A stretch of 64,000 nt of DNA, taken from assembly GCF_020990385.1 (NCBI RefSeq), contig NZ_CP087598.1, positions 1,160,001 through 1,224,000 on the forward strand, written 5' to 3'. A model generated the notes under the pieces. The model saw only the letters and a program-made list of their open reading frames with translations. It searched no databases and had not been told where the DNA came from. The DNA comes from Paracoccus sp. MA. Lineage in GTDB: Bacteria; Pseudomonadota; Alphaproteobacteria; Rhodobacterales; Rhodobacteraceae. The position numbers and the translations under genes are program-made. Shown here in pieces: positions 1 through 8,034 of the stretch; within the stretch, counting starts at the first letter, position 1; the number at the start of each line of letters is the position of its first letter.

Positions 1-720
1 TTTTCGAGCATCATCGACGCGCGAGAATTTTTGCGTCGCCTTGTAAATGCGAACGGTCGGAATATCGCCAGGAATTACCTCGCCGAGGCCGGGCTCGTCA
101 GAGATAGTTTTTCCGAAATGCTCGTCGTCGAGCCAGCTCAGCAGACCGTCGTCCTTTGCCGCCTGTTCCTGTTTCTCCTTTTCTTTTTCCGATGCGCGCG
201 ATTGCAATAGATTGCTCAGCGCCTGGTCTTGCGGCTTGTCATGATCGTAATACGCTGCGACATGAGCTGACGTCAGTGCCCGAGCGCGCGCCTCCTCTGT
301 GCCCGGCAGGGGCTGCCCATCGTCCGCGAAGATCCCGTTCCTAGACAGTTGCACGAGGACGGTGCGCCGGCATTCCGCGGCGAGAACGCGCGGATCGATG
401 CCGTCGTCGCGGAGTCCGCGGCAGATACGATGATACTCCGCCTCTGCGGCGGCGGCGGTCTCGAGTGCAGTCCAGCGGACGAGCTGCTGAGCGTAGTCCA
501 TGCATTGGCCGTCGCTCTGGATGAGCGCGATCTGTCGGGCGTGGGCGTGGTGCAGTTCGAGTCGTAGATCCGCCATCGCCGCGGAGATGCGGCGGATATT
601 GTTTGGCGCAAACTCAACCTCCAGCCGCTCCATCGTCGCGTAGGCCGGATGCTCCCCGAAAAGAATGCGACCGCCGACGCGGAGCGCCCACTCGGGCAGC
701 CCGTTAAAACGATTTTCCAT
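1..720 (-). CDS. Unrecognised phage-like protein, partial (3' end outside window)
   Basis: An open frame on the minus strand runs from an ATG at 720 to the window edge without a stop: 240 codons visible, so the C-terminus is missing. I do not recognise the family. The visible protein starts MENRFNGLPEWALRVGG, has a helical, Ala/Arg-rich middle, a charged Lys/Glu/Gln stretch near residue 185, and an acidic C-terminal part. No signal peptide or membrane segment is visible. Base composition is less GC-rich than the core genes to the right, and it lies 18 bp downstream of an aberrant tRNA gene in the same orientation, beside tRNA-Phe. That context suggests a prophage or other mobile element. No strong Shine-Dalgarno precedes the ATG, so the start is uncertain; reading-frame openness is the main support. 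Confidence 0.6.
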   Translation of the reverse strand, partial: MENRFNGLPEWALRVGGRILFGEHPAYATMERLEVEFAPNNIRRISAAMADLRLELHHAHARQIALIQSDGQCMDYAQQLVRWTALETAAAAEAEYHRICRGLRDDGIDPRVLAAECRRTVLVQLSRNGIFADDGQPLPGTEEARARALTSAHVAAYYDHDKPQDQALSNLLQSRASEKEKEKQEQAAKDDGLLSWLDDEHFGKTISDEPGLGEVIPGDIPTVRIYKATQKFSRVDDARK

Positions 721-738
721 TGATTTTGCTCATTTTTT

Positions 739-830
739 TGGTAGGAGCCGCCGGAGTCGAACCGGCCCGTCTACGCTGATCTGGCGCACCCGGGGGTATA
801 AACCCCAGCCGCACACCGGTGCTGGCTCCC
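739..830 (-). tRNA. Unusual class II tRNA, anticodon loop reads UAU, Sec-like D arm
   Basis: A 92-nt cloverleaf can be drawn on the minus strand: acceptor GGGAGCC paired to GGCTCCT, discriminator A and an encoded CCA; T arm GCCGG-TTCGACT-CCGGC; anticodon arm TGGGG-TTTATAC-CCCCG (an extra C-G pair below), giving anticodon TAT; and a long variable arm TGCGC-CAGATCA-GCGTA. The D arm is GCAC-CGGT-GTGC, a 4-nt loop as in tRNA-Sec, and only one base joins acceptor and D stem. The acceptor/T branch is an ordinary 7/5, unlike true tRNA-Sec. TAT would read AUA, yet tRNA-Ile is class I and AUA is normally read by a lysidine-modified CAT tRNA. It sits between two phage-like genes. It may be a suppressor-like or regulatory tRNA, or a decayed class II tRNA; charging identity is unknown. 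Confidence 0.65.
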
Positions 831-846
831 GGAGAAAGTTTGGCAA

Positions 847-1113
847 TTATTCCGCCGCGGGGACGTCGATCGTGATCGGCACCGCAAGGCGGATCGTCAA
901 CTCAAGGGAGCCGCCAACTTCGCGGGCGGACGTGATCGTCAGGGGCGGGATGCATGCGTTTTGGACACCGCCGTCCAGGAAGTCCGCTGCATAGAGCAGG
1001 TGTTTACCGGTGATTGGGTCGGCAAAATCGATACCGAAGCCATACGCGGAGGGGGAAGCAAAGACGTCCGGAAATGCCACCAGAGCGGCGGCCGCATGAG
1101 GATTCCACGACAT
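847..1113 (-). CDS. Small unrecognised phage-like protein
   Basis: An 88-residue protein starting MSWNPHAAAALVAFPDVF. The ATG at 1113 is preferred over a longer upstream frame because an AGAAGGAAGG Shine-Dalgarno lies about 10 bp before it. The protein is compact, with alternating hydrophobic and Gly/Asp residues and a beta-rich C-terminal half ending VPITIDVPAAE; no signal peptide or transmembrane segment is evident. I cannot assign a family. It is transcribed towards the odd tRNA and the partial protein at the window edge, so all three probably belong to one mobile-element transcription unit. A small virion or tail accessory protein is possible, but that is inference from context only. Confidence 0.55.
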   Translation of the reverse strand: MSWNPHAAAALVAFPDVFASPSAYGFGIDFADPITGKHLLYAADFLDGGVQNACIPPLTITSAREVGGSLELTIRLAVPITIDVPAAE

Positions 1114-1462
1114 AGGCTGAGACCTTCCTTCTGATGATAGCCAATCAAAAAGGGGCGCTATCTTCAGAGCTGATTTCGATACGCACGTCATCCGTGCCGC
1201 CGGAGCGGGGTCAGGATATCGAGCGTATGATCAGCGAGTAGGTCATGGGCCGGATAATGATTCGGAGCCCGGAAAAGGTCAACAGCTTTTTTCGAGGAAT
1301 CTATTCTCTCGCCACGGCAAGCCGTGGCCCAGCGAAGAGGGGCTAGTAGCAGCTAGATCATGTGCGGAAGGGGTCAGTGTCCCCAAAGTGTCCCCGACCG
1401 GGACGGGTCCAGTGCGCATGCCAAGGAGGACCTGGCAACCACCTGTTTTCTCTAGGGAAAAA
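1114..1462. other. Gene-free stretch between the phage-like genes and tRNA-Phe; candidate attachment region
   Basis: No convincing gene on either strand. It holds a perfect hairpin GCCACGG-CAAG-CCGTGGC at 1311-1328, a GCTAGTAGCAGCTAG imperfect palindrome near 1343-1357, and a duplicated TGTCCCC word near 1377-1394. It abuts the 3' end of tRNA-Phe, the usual side for integration of elements that use tRNA genes as attachment sites. The other end of the element is outside the window, so no direct-repeat pair can be shown and no integrase is present here. Confidence 0.3.
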
Positions 1463-1538
1463 TGGTGCCCGGAGGCGGATTCGAACCACCGACACGCGGA
1501 TTTTCAATCCGCTGCTCTACCAACTGAGCTATCCGGGC
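1463..1538 (-). tRNA. tRNA-Phe (GAA)
   Basis: A 76-nt cloverleaf on the minus strand: acceptor GCCCGGA with TCCGGGC, D arm with AGCTCAGTTGGTAGAGC, anticodon arm GCGGATTGAAAATCCGC with GAA at the apex, T arm GGTGGTTCGAATCCGCC, and encoded CCA. All stems pair normally. The 3' end faces the phage-like segment to the left, so it is a plausible integration target. Confidence 0.97.
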
Positions 1539-1614
1539 GCCGGAGCATCTTGCTTCGGACTGGCGCGTTGTTATGGCAGCTCCGGGCCGGTGTCCAGAGC
1601 CAAAAATGAAATTT

Positions 1615-1764
1615 TCACTCTTCCCCGTCACTCTCGGGAACCGGCTCGCCGGGAATGCGGTAATCGCCGCGAAACCAGCGTGCCAGGTCGACATCCGCGC
1701 AGCGGCGCGAGCAAAACGGCCGGTAGCGATCCGAAGCGGGTTTTCCGCAGATCGGGCATTTCAT
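1615..1764 (-). CDS. yacG: DNA gyrase inhibitor YacG, zinc protein
   Basis: A 49-residue protein of the YacG family, which binds GyrB and inhibits DNA gyrase in Escherichia coli. The four zinc ligands are visible: Cys3 and Cys6 (CPIC) and Cys18 and Cys22 (PFCSRRC), followed by the family's aromatic segment DLARWFRGDYRIPG. Its length is at the short end of the family. The ATG overlaps the stop of the RNase E/G gene by 4 bp (ATGA), so the two are probably translationally coupled; GGAGG lies just upstream. It is the last gene of the infA-maf-RNase-yacG series. The RNase upstream lacks a zinc-link motif, so this zinc protein directly follows where that motif would be expected. Confidence 0.93.
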   Translation of the reverse strand: MKCPICGKPASDRYRPFCSRRCADVDLARWFRGDYRIPGEPVPESDGEE

Positions 1765-2822
1765 CGCCGGTCCTCCGCCGTCAGCAGCCGCGCCAGCGGC
1801 ATGCGGTCACGCTTGCGGCTGATCTCGTAAAGCCCCATCGCCGTCCAGCCGATCAGCACCGTTTCGGCCGATTCCGAGCGGAAGGCGGCGCGCAGGGTCT
1901 GTTCCAGCGTGCCGCGGTCGCGCTTGGGCATCGGGGCGAAATCCACCACGATCTGGCCGCCCAGGCCGCGCAGCCGCAACTGGCGCGGCAGATCGCGGGC
2001 CAGGGCGATATTGGCCTTGAGCCCCGCCGCCGGCGAATGGTCGCTGCCGGTATTGACGTCGACGGCCACCAGCGCGCGCAGCGCCTCGATCTCGGCCCAG
2101 GCGCCGCCGCCCAGTTCGACCCGCGGCTGCAGCATCTGCTGCACCGCCGCCTCCGCGCCGGTCGCCTCGAAGGCATCGGCGCCGTCCTCGATGCTGTCCG
2201 GCGGCGGATCGGCCCAGTCCTGCCAGGCCTGGTCGGCAGGTTCGGGCGCGTCGAGCAGAAGTTCCGGCCCGCCTTCGCGATCCGCCAGGATCGCCTGCGC
2301 CAGGTCCAGAATCTGCCCCAGCTCGGCGGCGATCTCGTCGTCCGGGGCGGTGGCCGCAATGCTGCGGAAGACGATGCCGGGCGGATCGCTCCGGCCGGCC
2401 AGCGCGGCTTCGCCCAGCCGCACCAGCAGGTCGCGCAGCGCATCGTCGCGAATCCGGCGCGAGACGTTCACGCCGGGCGCGCCGGGCGTCACGATGACAT
2501 GCCGGCCGCGGAAGTTCAGCCGGGCGGAAACCGGCACCGCCTTGCCCTCCTCGGCGCTGCCGCTGACCTGCACGAGCAGGGTCTGCCCCTCGCGCAGCCC
2601 GCCGCGGTCGCGCAGGAAGCCGCGCGCGCCTTCGGGCAGGCGCAGGAAGACGCCGCCCTGTCCCTTGACCAGCCGGTCGACCCGCGCGCGGCAGATCGCG
2701 CCCGGTGCCAGGGGCGTGGCGCCGGCCGGATCGATGATCAGATCCTCAAGCCTGCCGTCCTGCATCAGCGCCGCAGCAGCGCGGCCAGACAGCTGCCCCA
2801 GGACGATCTGGCGTCCCCTCAT
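1761..2822 (-). CDS. Compact ribonuclease E/G family endoribonuclease
   Basis: A 353-residue member of the RNase E/G family, single-strand-specific endonucleases that mature rRNA and decay mRNA. An S1-like RNA-binding region spans roughly residues 35-90 ([19 protein letters not shown]). The catalytic DNase I-like part carries the metal-binding aspartates in AVDVNTGSD and in [11 protein letters not shown] (about 40 residues apart). The C-terminal CPxCxG zinc-link and small domain of larger members are absent; Escherichia coli RNase G is about 490 residues. The start was placed at 2822 because [11 protein letters not shown] begins the conserved part and overlaps the maf stop by ATGA; a longer frame exists but would lie inside maf. 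Symbol left blank because assignment to rng or rne is not certain. Confidence 0.88.
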   Translation of the reverse strand: MRGRQIVLGQLSGRAAAALMQDGRLEDLIIDPAGATPLAPGAICRARVDRLVKGQGGVFLRLPEGARGFLRDRGGLREGQTLLVQVSGSAEEGKAVPVSARLNFRGRHVIVTPGAPGVNVSRRIRDDALRDLLVRLGEAALAGRSDPPGIVFRSIAATAPDDEIAAELGQILDLAQAILADREGGPELLLDAPEPADQAWQDWADPPPDSIEDGADAFEATGAEAAVQQMLQPRVELGGGAWAEIEALRALVAVDVNTGSDHSPAAGLKANIALARDLPRQLRLRGLGGQIVVDFAPMPKRDRGTLEQTLRAAFRSESAETVLIGWTAMGLYEISRKRDRMPLARLLTAEDRR

Positions 2823-3445
2823 ACCGGTTTCCCCCGAATTCCCACCGCCTCGAGCAGGGCTGCGGTTTCGGCCAGCGGCAGGCCGACCACCCCGCTGTAA
2901 GAGCCCTGCATCCAGGCCGCGAAGGCCGAGGCATGGCCCTGGATGGCATAGGCGCCCGCCTTGCCCTGCCATTCGCCGGTGGCGATGTAATGTTCGATCT
3001 GTGTGGTGGTCAGCGGGCGGAAGCGGATGACGGTTTCCACCAGGCGCTCGCGCAGCCGGCTGCCATGGGCCAGCGCGACCGCGGTCAGCACCCGGTGCCG
3101 ACGCCCGGAGAGCAGCCGCAGGTGCCGCCGCGCCTCGGCCGCATCGGCGGGCTTGTCCAGGATTCTGCGGCCCGCGACCACCACCGTGTCGGCGCAGAGA
3201 ATCGCCCCCTCGGCGCGGCCGGCCAGGGCCGCTGCCTTTTCGCGTGCCATGCGCCGGGCATAGTCGCGCGGGCTTTCGCCGCGCAGCGGGGTTTCGTCGA
3301 TTTCGGCCGGCAGGATGCGGTCGGGCACGATGCCGATCTGGGCCAGCAGCTCAAGCCGGCGCGGACTGGCCGAGCCGAGGACCAAGGCCGGCACCCTCTC
3401 CCTCTCTGCCGCCAGGGATGCGGGGCGTCCTGTCGCATCCGGCAT
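2819..3445 (-). CDS. maf: Maf-type nucleoside triphosphate pyrophosphatase
   Basis: A 208-residue Maf/YhdE-family house-cleaning enzyme that hydrolyses non-canonical or modified nucleotides such as dTTP, UTP or m7GTP to monophosphates. Family signatures are present: [16 protein letters not shown] near the N-terminus, the DETP segment, [18 protein letters not shown] with the metal-binding Asp, and the substrate-specificity helix [30 protein letters not shown] (written here by name only; it spans about residues 161-190). The N-terminus carries about 20 residues before the conserved core, so a later start is possible. It lies downstream of infA and overlaps the RNase E/G gene, an arrangement seen in related alphaproteobacteria. 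Confidence 0.93.
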   Translation of the reverse strand: MPDATGRPASLAAERERVPALVLGSASPRRLELLAQIGIVPDRILPAEIDETPLRGESPRDYARRMAREKAAALAGRAEGAILCADTVVVAGRRILDKPADAAEARRHLRLLSGRRHRVLTAVALAHGSRLRERLVETVIRFRPLTTTQIEHYIATGEWQGKAGAYAIQGHASAFAAWMQGSYSGVVGLPLAETAALLEAVGIRGKPV

Positions 3446-3488
3446 GACATCCGGCGCCGTCGGGTCGCGGTCCGGATTGCCGGCGGTC

Positions 3489-3707
3489 TTACTTGAAGCG
3501 GTAATTGATCCGCCCCTTCGTGAGGTCGTAGGTGTTCATTTCCACCTGAACCTTGTCGCCGGCGAGGACGCGGATGCGGTTCTTGCGCATCTTTCCTGCC
3601 ATATGTGCGATGATCTCATGGCCGTTTTCTAGCTCGACCCGGAATGTCGCATTCGGCAGGAGTTCCTTCACGACGCCGGGAAATTCGAGCATTTCTTCCT
3701 TGGCCAT
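3489..3707 (-). CDS. infA: Translation initiation factor IF-1
   Basis: A 72-residue protein with the full, almost invariant IF-1 sequence: [13 protein letters not shown] at the start, the OB-fold core [22 protein letters not shown], and the RINYRFK end. IF-1 binds the ribosomal A site during initiation and helps IF-2 and IF-3 select the start. A GGAGA Shine-Dalgarno precedes the ATG. It heads a minus-strand series that continues, after a 43-bp gap, into maf, RNase E/G and yacG. The 184-bp upstream region (3708-3891) contains no gene; it should hold the promoter. Confidence 0.98.
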   Translation of the reverse strand: MAKEEMLEFPGVVKELLPNATFRVELENGHEIIAHMAGKMRKNRIRVLAGDKVQVEMNTYDLTKGRINYRFK

Positions 3708-3891
3708 GTTCTCTCCTGTAGGGGTGACCCGCGCTGCAGCGGGCGCAAGCTACATGCGTCCAGACGGGGCGTTTTTCAAGGGGAATCTGGACTTGGCCGG
3801 GGTTTCTGCGGCTTGATGGCGCATTGCGGCGGTTAATATCGTGGAAAAGTTGCGGGATTGCGACGGTCCGCGCGTGGGCAAGGCAGGACAT

Positions 3892-5073
3892 TCAGCCCGC
3901 CCTGGCCGCCGGCGCGGAAGGATCCAGCGCGCGAAAGGCATCCGGATGGCCAAGATCGGCGAGCGGCGGTTCGGCCTGGTCCGGCAGGATCGGCAAGATC
4001 GGCAGCGGGCCGGCGGGCGGCGAGGCGAAGCCCGCCTCGCCGGGCGTCCCGGAGGGCGCGGCGGCCGCCGGCCCGCTGCCGATATCGCGCAGCCGGATGG
4101 CGTGGAAGCCGTCCTTTTCCCCCAGCCGCCCGCGGGCGAGCAATTGGCCCCGAACCGTTTCCACCCTGGCCTCGTCCAGCACGTTCTGCGGCAGGGGCAG
4201 CAGCGATCCGGGCGTCAGGCCGCGCAGCTGGTGCAGGCTGAGCCTGCGGCGGCAGAGGATGCCGGCCAGCCGGATCGGCGCGGCCTGCACCGCCTCGGCC
4301 AGCGACGCCTTGGCGGGATGCGGCCCGGCGGCCCGCTCCGGCGGCTGTATCGGGTCCATCCCGGAAGAGGGCGGCGGCCCCGCCAGCATTCCCGCTTCGG
4401 CCGGCAGGGCGATGGTCACCGTGCCGTCGCGCTGCCCGCCGGGACCGATGCGGAACCGGAAGGTCAGGCGCGTCATCTCGCCATCCTCCAGCATCAGCGC
4501 CAGCGGGCGCGGGTCGTCCATATAGGTGGCATAGCGAAAGGCGCCGAAATCGGGGCAGCCGTCCCGCGCCGCGCATTCCCGGGCCAGTTCGGCCAACAGC
4601 GCATTCACGAAATCGGCCGAGATCGTCGCATCGGTCCGCGTGGGCTTTCGCGGCGGCGCCGGGCGCGACGTCACGCGGCCGATGGCCTGCATCTCGATCA
4701 GCGATGCCAGCAGGCCGGGGCAGATGGCGACCACGCCCAGGGCGTCGCCGCGCCCCTGCACCACCGCAAGCAGGGCGCGTTCCGGCAAAAGCTCGGGCAA
4801 TTCGGAGAGGGTCATGCGCGCCAGTTCGATCCTTTCGACAAAGACCGGCAGGCGTGCCTGTTTCTCGGCCGCGCGGGCGAGGGCGGTGGCGGCGGCACGT
4901 TCCAGCCGGAATCCGGCGCTGGCCTGCGGCTGCCCGGCCGGGACGTCGCGCATTCTTTCCCGTTCCGCGATCCAGCGGCGCAGGACCCGGCCGGATGCCG
5001 CCGTCGCGGGTCCGTTCCGTCCCGTCCCGGCATGTTCCGGGCCGCCCGCCTGTTCCGTTGCTGCGCTTTCCAT
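3892..5073 (-). CDS. FliM/FliN-family flagellar motor switch-like protein
   Basis: A 393-residue protein. The middle (about residues 70-200) resembles the FliM central domain: IELARMTLSELPELLPE, then DATISADFVNALLAELARECA and GAFRYATYMDDPRPLALMLED. The C-terminal part (about 250-320) resembles the SpoA/FliN-like motor switch domain (QAAPIRLAGILCRRRLSLHQLRGLTPGSLLPLP). The extreme C-terminus is Pro/Ala-rich. FliM and FliN form the C-ring that switches rotation. No other flagellar genes are nearby, so an orphan or a divergent switch component is possible. The start at 5073 (MESAATEQAGG) was chosen because a longer frame would run into the upstream kinase gene, 59 bp away. Confidence 0.72.
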   Translation of the reverse strand: MESAATEQAGGPEHAGTGRNGPATAASGRVLRRWIAERERMRDVPAGQPQASAGFRLERAAATALARAAEKQARLPVFVERIELARMTLSELPELLPERALLAVVQGRGDALGVVAICPGLLASLIEMQAIGRVTSRPAPPRKPTRTDATISADFVNALLAELARECAARDGCPDFGAFRYATYMDDPRPLALMLEDGEMTRLTFRFRIGPGGQRDGTVTIALPAEAGMLAGPPPSSGMDPIQPPERAAGPHPAKASLAEAVQAAPIRLAGILCRRRLSLHQLRGLTPGSLLPLPQNVLDEARVETVRGQLLARGRLGEKDGFHAIRLRDIGSGPAAAAPSGTPGEAGFASPPAGPLPILPILPDQAEPPLADLGHPDAFRALDPSAPAARAG

Positions 5074-5132
5074 ACCCGACCGAATCGATACTGCCTTTGG
5101 CGCAGGATGGCACGGACTGGTTGCGGAAAGGT

Positions 5133-7790
5133 TTAACCCGCGGCATTTTCCGGATTTTCCGCCCGGCGCGGCGGTCGCGGCGGCAGGGCGATGCGGAAAC
5201 AGGCGCCGCCCTGGCCCGGCAGATAGCTGATCGAACCGCCCAGGAAGCCCATGATTTCCTTGCAGATCGCCAGGCCCAGCCCGGCGCCTCCGGCGCGCGA
5301 CGGATCGTCCAGCCGGGCGAATTTCTCGAAGATCAGCGCCCGGTCTTCCGGGCCGATGCCCGATCCGTTGTCGTGAATGTCGATCTCGGTCCCGCCGCTC
5401 GCCGTGCGGCGGGCGTCGATGCGGATGGCCGGCTCTGCGGCGTCGCAATATTTCCGCGCATTCGCGATGACGTTGATCAGCACCTGCAACAGCCGGTCCG
5501 GGTCGGTGATGACCGGCAGATGCTCGGCCAGGGGGTTGCGGCGGATGGCGAAATCGCGCCCCGCGGCATTCGCCCCGGCCGCGGCCAGCGCCCGCTCGAT
5601 CAGGTCGTGCAGGTTGGCGACGCCGGGCTTGAGCTGCGCGCGGCCGGATTCCAGCACCGAGATGTCCAGCAGATCGTCCAGCAGCCGGGTCATGCGCCCG
5701 GCCTCGTCCTGGATGATGCCGGCGAAGCGGGCGCGATCCTCGGCCGGCAGGTCCGGCTCCATCAGGATCTCGGAAAAGGCGCGGATCGAGGTCATCGGCG
5801 TGCGAAGCTCATGGCTGATCTGGCCGAGGAACGCATCCTTCTGCTCGGACAGCGCGGTCAGTTTTTCGTTGCTTTCCCGCAGCATGGCGGCGGTTCTTGC
5901 CAGTTCTGACGAGGTCTGCTCCAAGCGGCGGTTGTCCTCGCGCGCCCGGCTCGCCTCGTCCGCGACCTCCATGAGTTCGGCCACGGTGACGCCGCCGCGC
6001 CCGCCCACGCGGGTCATCAGGGCCGAGGCCGTCGCCGCGCCGACCGTGCCGGCCAGATGGCGTTCGTAATCGGCGAGGAAGCGCGGGGTCAGGTCGGGAA
6101 GATAGCCGGATTTCCCCTGGTCCTCGGCCGCCCGGCGGAACACGTCGAGCGCATGTTCGTTGCCCCAGATCCGCCCGGCCAGCGTCAGCAGCGCCTCGGC
6201 CTGCACGGCGGCGCCGGCCTCGCTGGCCGAGGCGTCGGGCGCGATGGCATGGACGAAGGACAGCGCCTGCAGCCGCTCGGTCGGATCGGGGAAGTCCATC
6301 AGCGAAATCATGGTCATGAGCAGAAGGTTGACCGCCAGCGCCAGCAGCACCGCCCCGGCGAAAGGGTCGATCCCGGCCGGCATCGCCGGCGGCGCGGCCA
6401 GCCCCAGCGAGGGCAGGAAGATCATCCGCCCCCAGATCAGCGCCCCGGCGAGGATGCCGGCGATGGCGCCGCGCCGGGTGGCGCCGCGCCAGATCAGCCC
6501 CGCCACCATGGCCGGCAGCACCTGCGCCATGCCCGAGAAGGCGACCGTGCCCATCGCCGCCAGCGCCGTGGTGCCGCCGGTGCTGCGGTGATAGAGCCAG
6601 CCGGCGCCGATCACCGAGACGATGGCCAGCCGCCGCGCGTTCAGCATCAGCGCGCCCAGATCCTCGCGCGCCGCGGCCGGCTCGGACAGCGCCGCCTGGC
6701 GCAGCCACAGCCACAGCGGCACCAGCCAATGGTTCGCCATCATCGTCGACAGCGCGATGGCGCTGACCACCACCATGGACATGGCCGAGGAAAAGCCGCC
6801 CAGGAACACCAGCGCCGCCAAGGTGTCGCGCCCCTGCGACAGGGGCAGGGCCAGCACGTAGAGATCGGGATTCGAGCCCCGGGGCAGCAGGTCCGCGCCG
6901 ACCACCGCGATGGGCAGCACCAGAAAGGACATGGCGGCCAGATAGGCGGGAAAGGCCCAGCCGGCCTGGCGCAGCCGGTCCTCGTCGCTGGCCTCGACCA
7001 CCAGGACGTGGAACATGCGCGGCAGCACCATGACCGCCGCGCCCGAAAGCATGATCAGCGCGAACCAGCGGTCGGGCCGGATCAGCCAGCCCTCTCCCCC
7101 GGCCGAGACCGCCATGCGGTCGATGCGCGCCAGCACGTCGGCAGGCCCGTCGGCGATGCCCCAGAGCACATAGGCCCCGACCGCGACGAAGGCGGCGAGC
7201 TTGACCACCGCCTCGACCGCGATGGCCATGATGACGCCGTGATGGCGCTCGTTGGCGGCCAGGTGGCGGGTGCCGAACAGGATGGCGAAGGCGGCCAGCC
7301 CCAGCGCCACCCACAGCGCGACGTTGCCGGGCAGCGGATGGCCCGGCACGGCAAAGGCCGAGAGCGCCATCGAGACCGACTGCAGCTGCAGCGCGATATA
7401 GGGGGTCGAGGCCAGCACCCCGATCAGCGTCACCAGCGCCGCCAGCCCGGCGGATTTGCCGAACCGGCTGGAGATCAGGTCGGCGATCGAGGTCACGCGA
7501 TGCAGCCGCGCCACGCGGACCAGCCGCCGCAGGCCCCACCAGGCGCCGGCGAAGACGATGCCGGGGCCCAGGTAGATGGTCAGGAATTCCAGACCCGAGC
7601 GGGTGGCGTAGCCCACGGCGCCGTAGAAGGTCCAGGCCGAGCAATAGACCGACAGCGACAGCGTATAGATCGCCGGGCGGTTCATCCAGCGCCAGCGGCC
7701 GGCCGCGGCGGCGCGGTCGGCGGCATGGGCCAGAAGGAACATCAGCGCGACATAGGCGACCGAGGCGGCGCCGAGGGTTTCAGGCGTCAT
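5133..7790 (-). CDS. Sodium:solute symporter-histidine kinase fusion sensor (CbrA/CrbS-like)
   Basis: An 885-residue hybrid. The N-terminal ~500 residues are a sodium:solute symporter (SSS/SLC5) domain with about 13 hydrophobic segments and family signatures (YCSAWTFYGAVGYATRSG; FLGGFSSAMSMVVVSAIALSTM). The C-terminus is a histidine kinase: a coiled-coil linker, H-box FLGQISHELRTPM with the phospho-His near residue 660, N-box LINVIANARKYCD, G1 DIHDNGSGIG and G2 GGAGLGLAICKE. This architecture occurs in CbrA, CrbS and MxtR, which sense histidine, acetate or similar solutes and switch carbon metabolism. The start (MTPETLGAASVAYVALM) overlaps the end of the small membrane protein gene, and a lone receiver sits just upstream, so they form one operon. 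The input ligand is not deducible. Confidence 0.9.
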   Translation of the reverse strand: MTPETLGAASVAYVALMFLLAHAADRAAAAGRWRWMNRPAIYTLSLSVYCSAWTFYGAVGYATRSGLEFLTIYLGPGIVFAGAWWGLRRLVRVARLHRVTSIADLISSRFGKSAGLAALVTLIGVLASTPYIALQLQSVSMALSAFAVPGHPLPGNVALWVALGLAAFAILFGTRHLAANERHHGVIMAIAVEAVVKLAAFVAVGAYVLWGIADGPADVLARIDRMAVSAGGEGWLIRPDRWFALIMLSGAAVMVLPRMFHVLVVEASDEDRLRQAGWAFPAYLAAMSFLVLPIAVVGADLLPRGSNPDLYVLALPLSQGRDTLAALVFLGGFSSAMSMVVVSAIALSTMMANHWLVPLWLWLRQAALSEPAAAREDLGALMLNARRLAIVSVIGAGWLYHRSTGGTTALAAMGTVAFSGMAQVLPAMVAGLIWRGATRRGAIAGILAGALIWGRMIFLPSLGLAAPPAMPAGIDPFAGAVLLALAVNLLLMTMISLMDFPDPTERLQALSFVHAIAPDASASEAGAAVQAEALLTLAGRIWGNEHALDVFRRAAEDQGKSGYLPDLTPRFLADYERHLAGTVGAATASALMTRVGGRGGVTVAELMEVADEASRAREDNRRLEQTSSELARTAAMLRESNEKLTALSEQKDAFLGQISHELRTPMTSIRAFSEILMEPDLPAEDRARFAGIIQDEAGRMTRLLDDLLDISVLESGRAQLKPGVANLHDLIERALAAAGANAAGRDFAIRRNPLAEHLPVITDPDRLLQVLINVIANARKYCDAAEPAIRIDARRTASGGTEIDIHDNGSGIGPEDRALIFEKFARLDDPSRAGGAGLGLAICKEIMGFLGGSISYLPGQGGACFRIALPPRPPRRAENPENAAG

Positions 7791-8034
7791 CCTCGTCCTC
7801 CGCCCCTCCGCCCCCGATCGCGCCATGCAGCGCGGCGGTGACGGCGATGGTCAGCGCCCAGCTGGCGGCCAGCCAGACCGCACCGCGGGCATAGCTGAAA
7901 TATTGCGGCAGCCACATCGGCGGCAGCACGGCCAGCAGCGCGAACAGCACCGGCAGGACGCGGGTGGCATCGCCCAGCCGCCGCTTGCGATAGGCGTCCC
8001 GGCCCAGGAACAGGCGGCGCATCCGCGCTCTCAT
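7780..8034 (-). CDS. Small membrane protein between receiver and symporter-kinase
   Basis: An 84-residue protein with a basic N-terminus (MRARMRRLFLGRDAYRKRRLGDATR), two hydrophobic helices (about residues 24-43 and 47-68), and an acidic tail ending GGGAEDEDDA. Its ATG overlaps the stop of the receiver gene (ATGA at 8031-8034) and its end overlaps the start of the symporter-kinase by 11 bp, so it is translationally coupled to both. I do not recognise a named family. Similar small two-helix proteins precede many SSS transporters as accessory subunits (DUF485/DUF4212 type), and an accessory role for the symporter domain is the most reasonable inference. ATG at 8022 is an alternative start. Confidence 0.75.
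   Translation of the reverse strand: MRARMRRLFLGRDAYRKRRLGDATRVLPVLFALLAVLPPMWLPQYFSYARGAVWLAASWALTIAVTAALHGAIGGGGAEDEDDA

Noticed and set aside
1452..1694. Minus-strand 80-codon frame with IAQLVEQRIENPRVGGSNPPP
   Set aside because: It is the well-known translation artefact of a tRNA gene read through; it covers tRNA-Phe and yacG out of frame.
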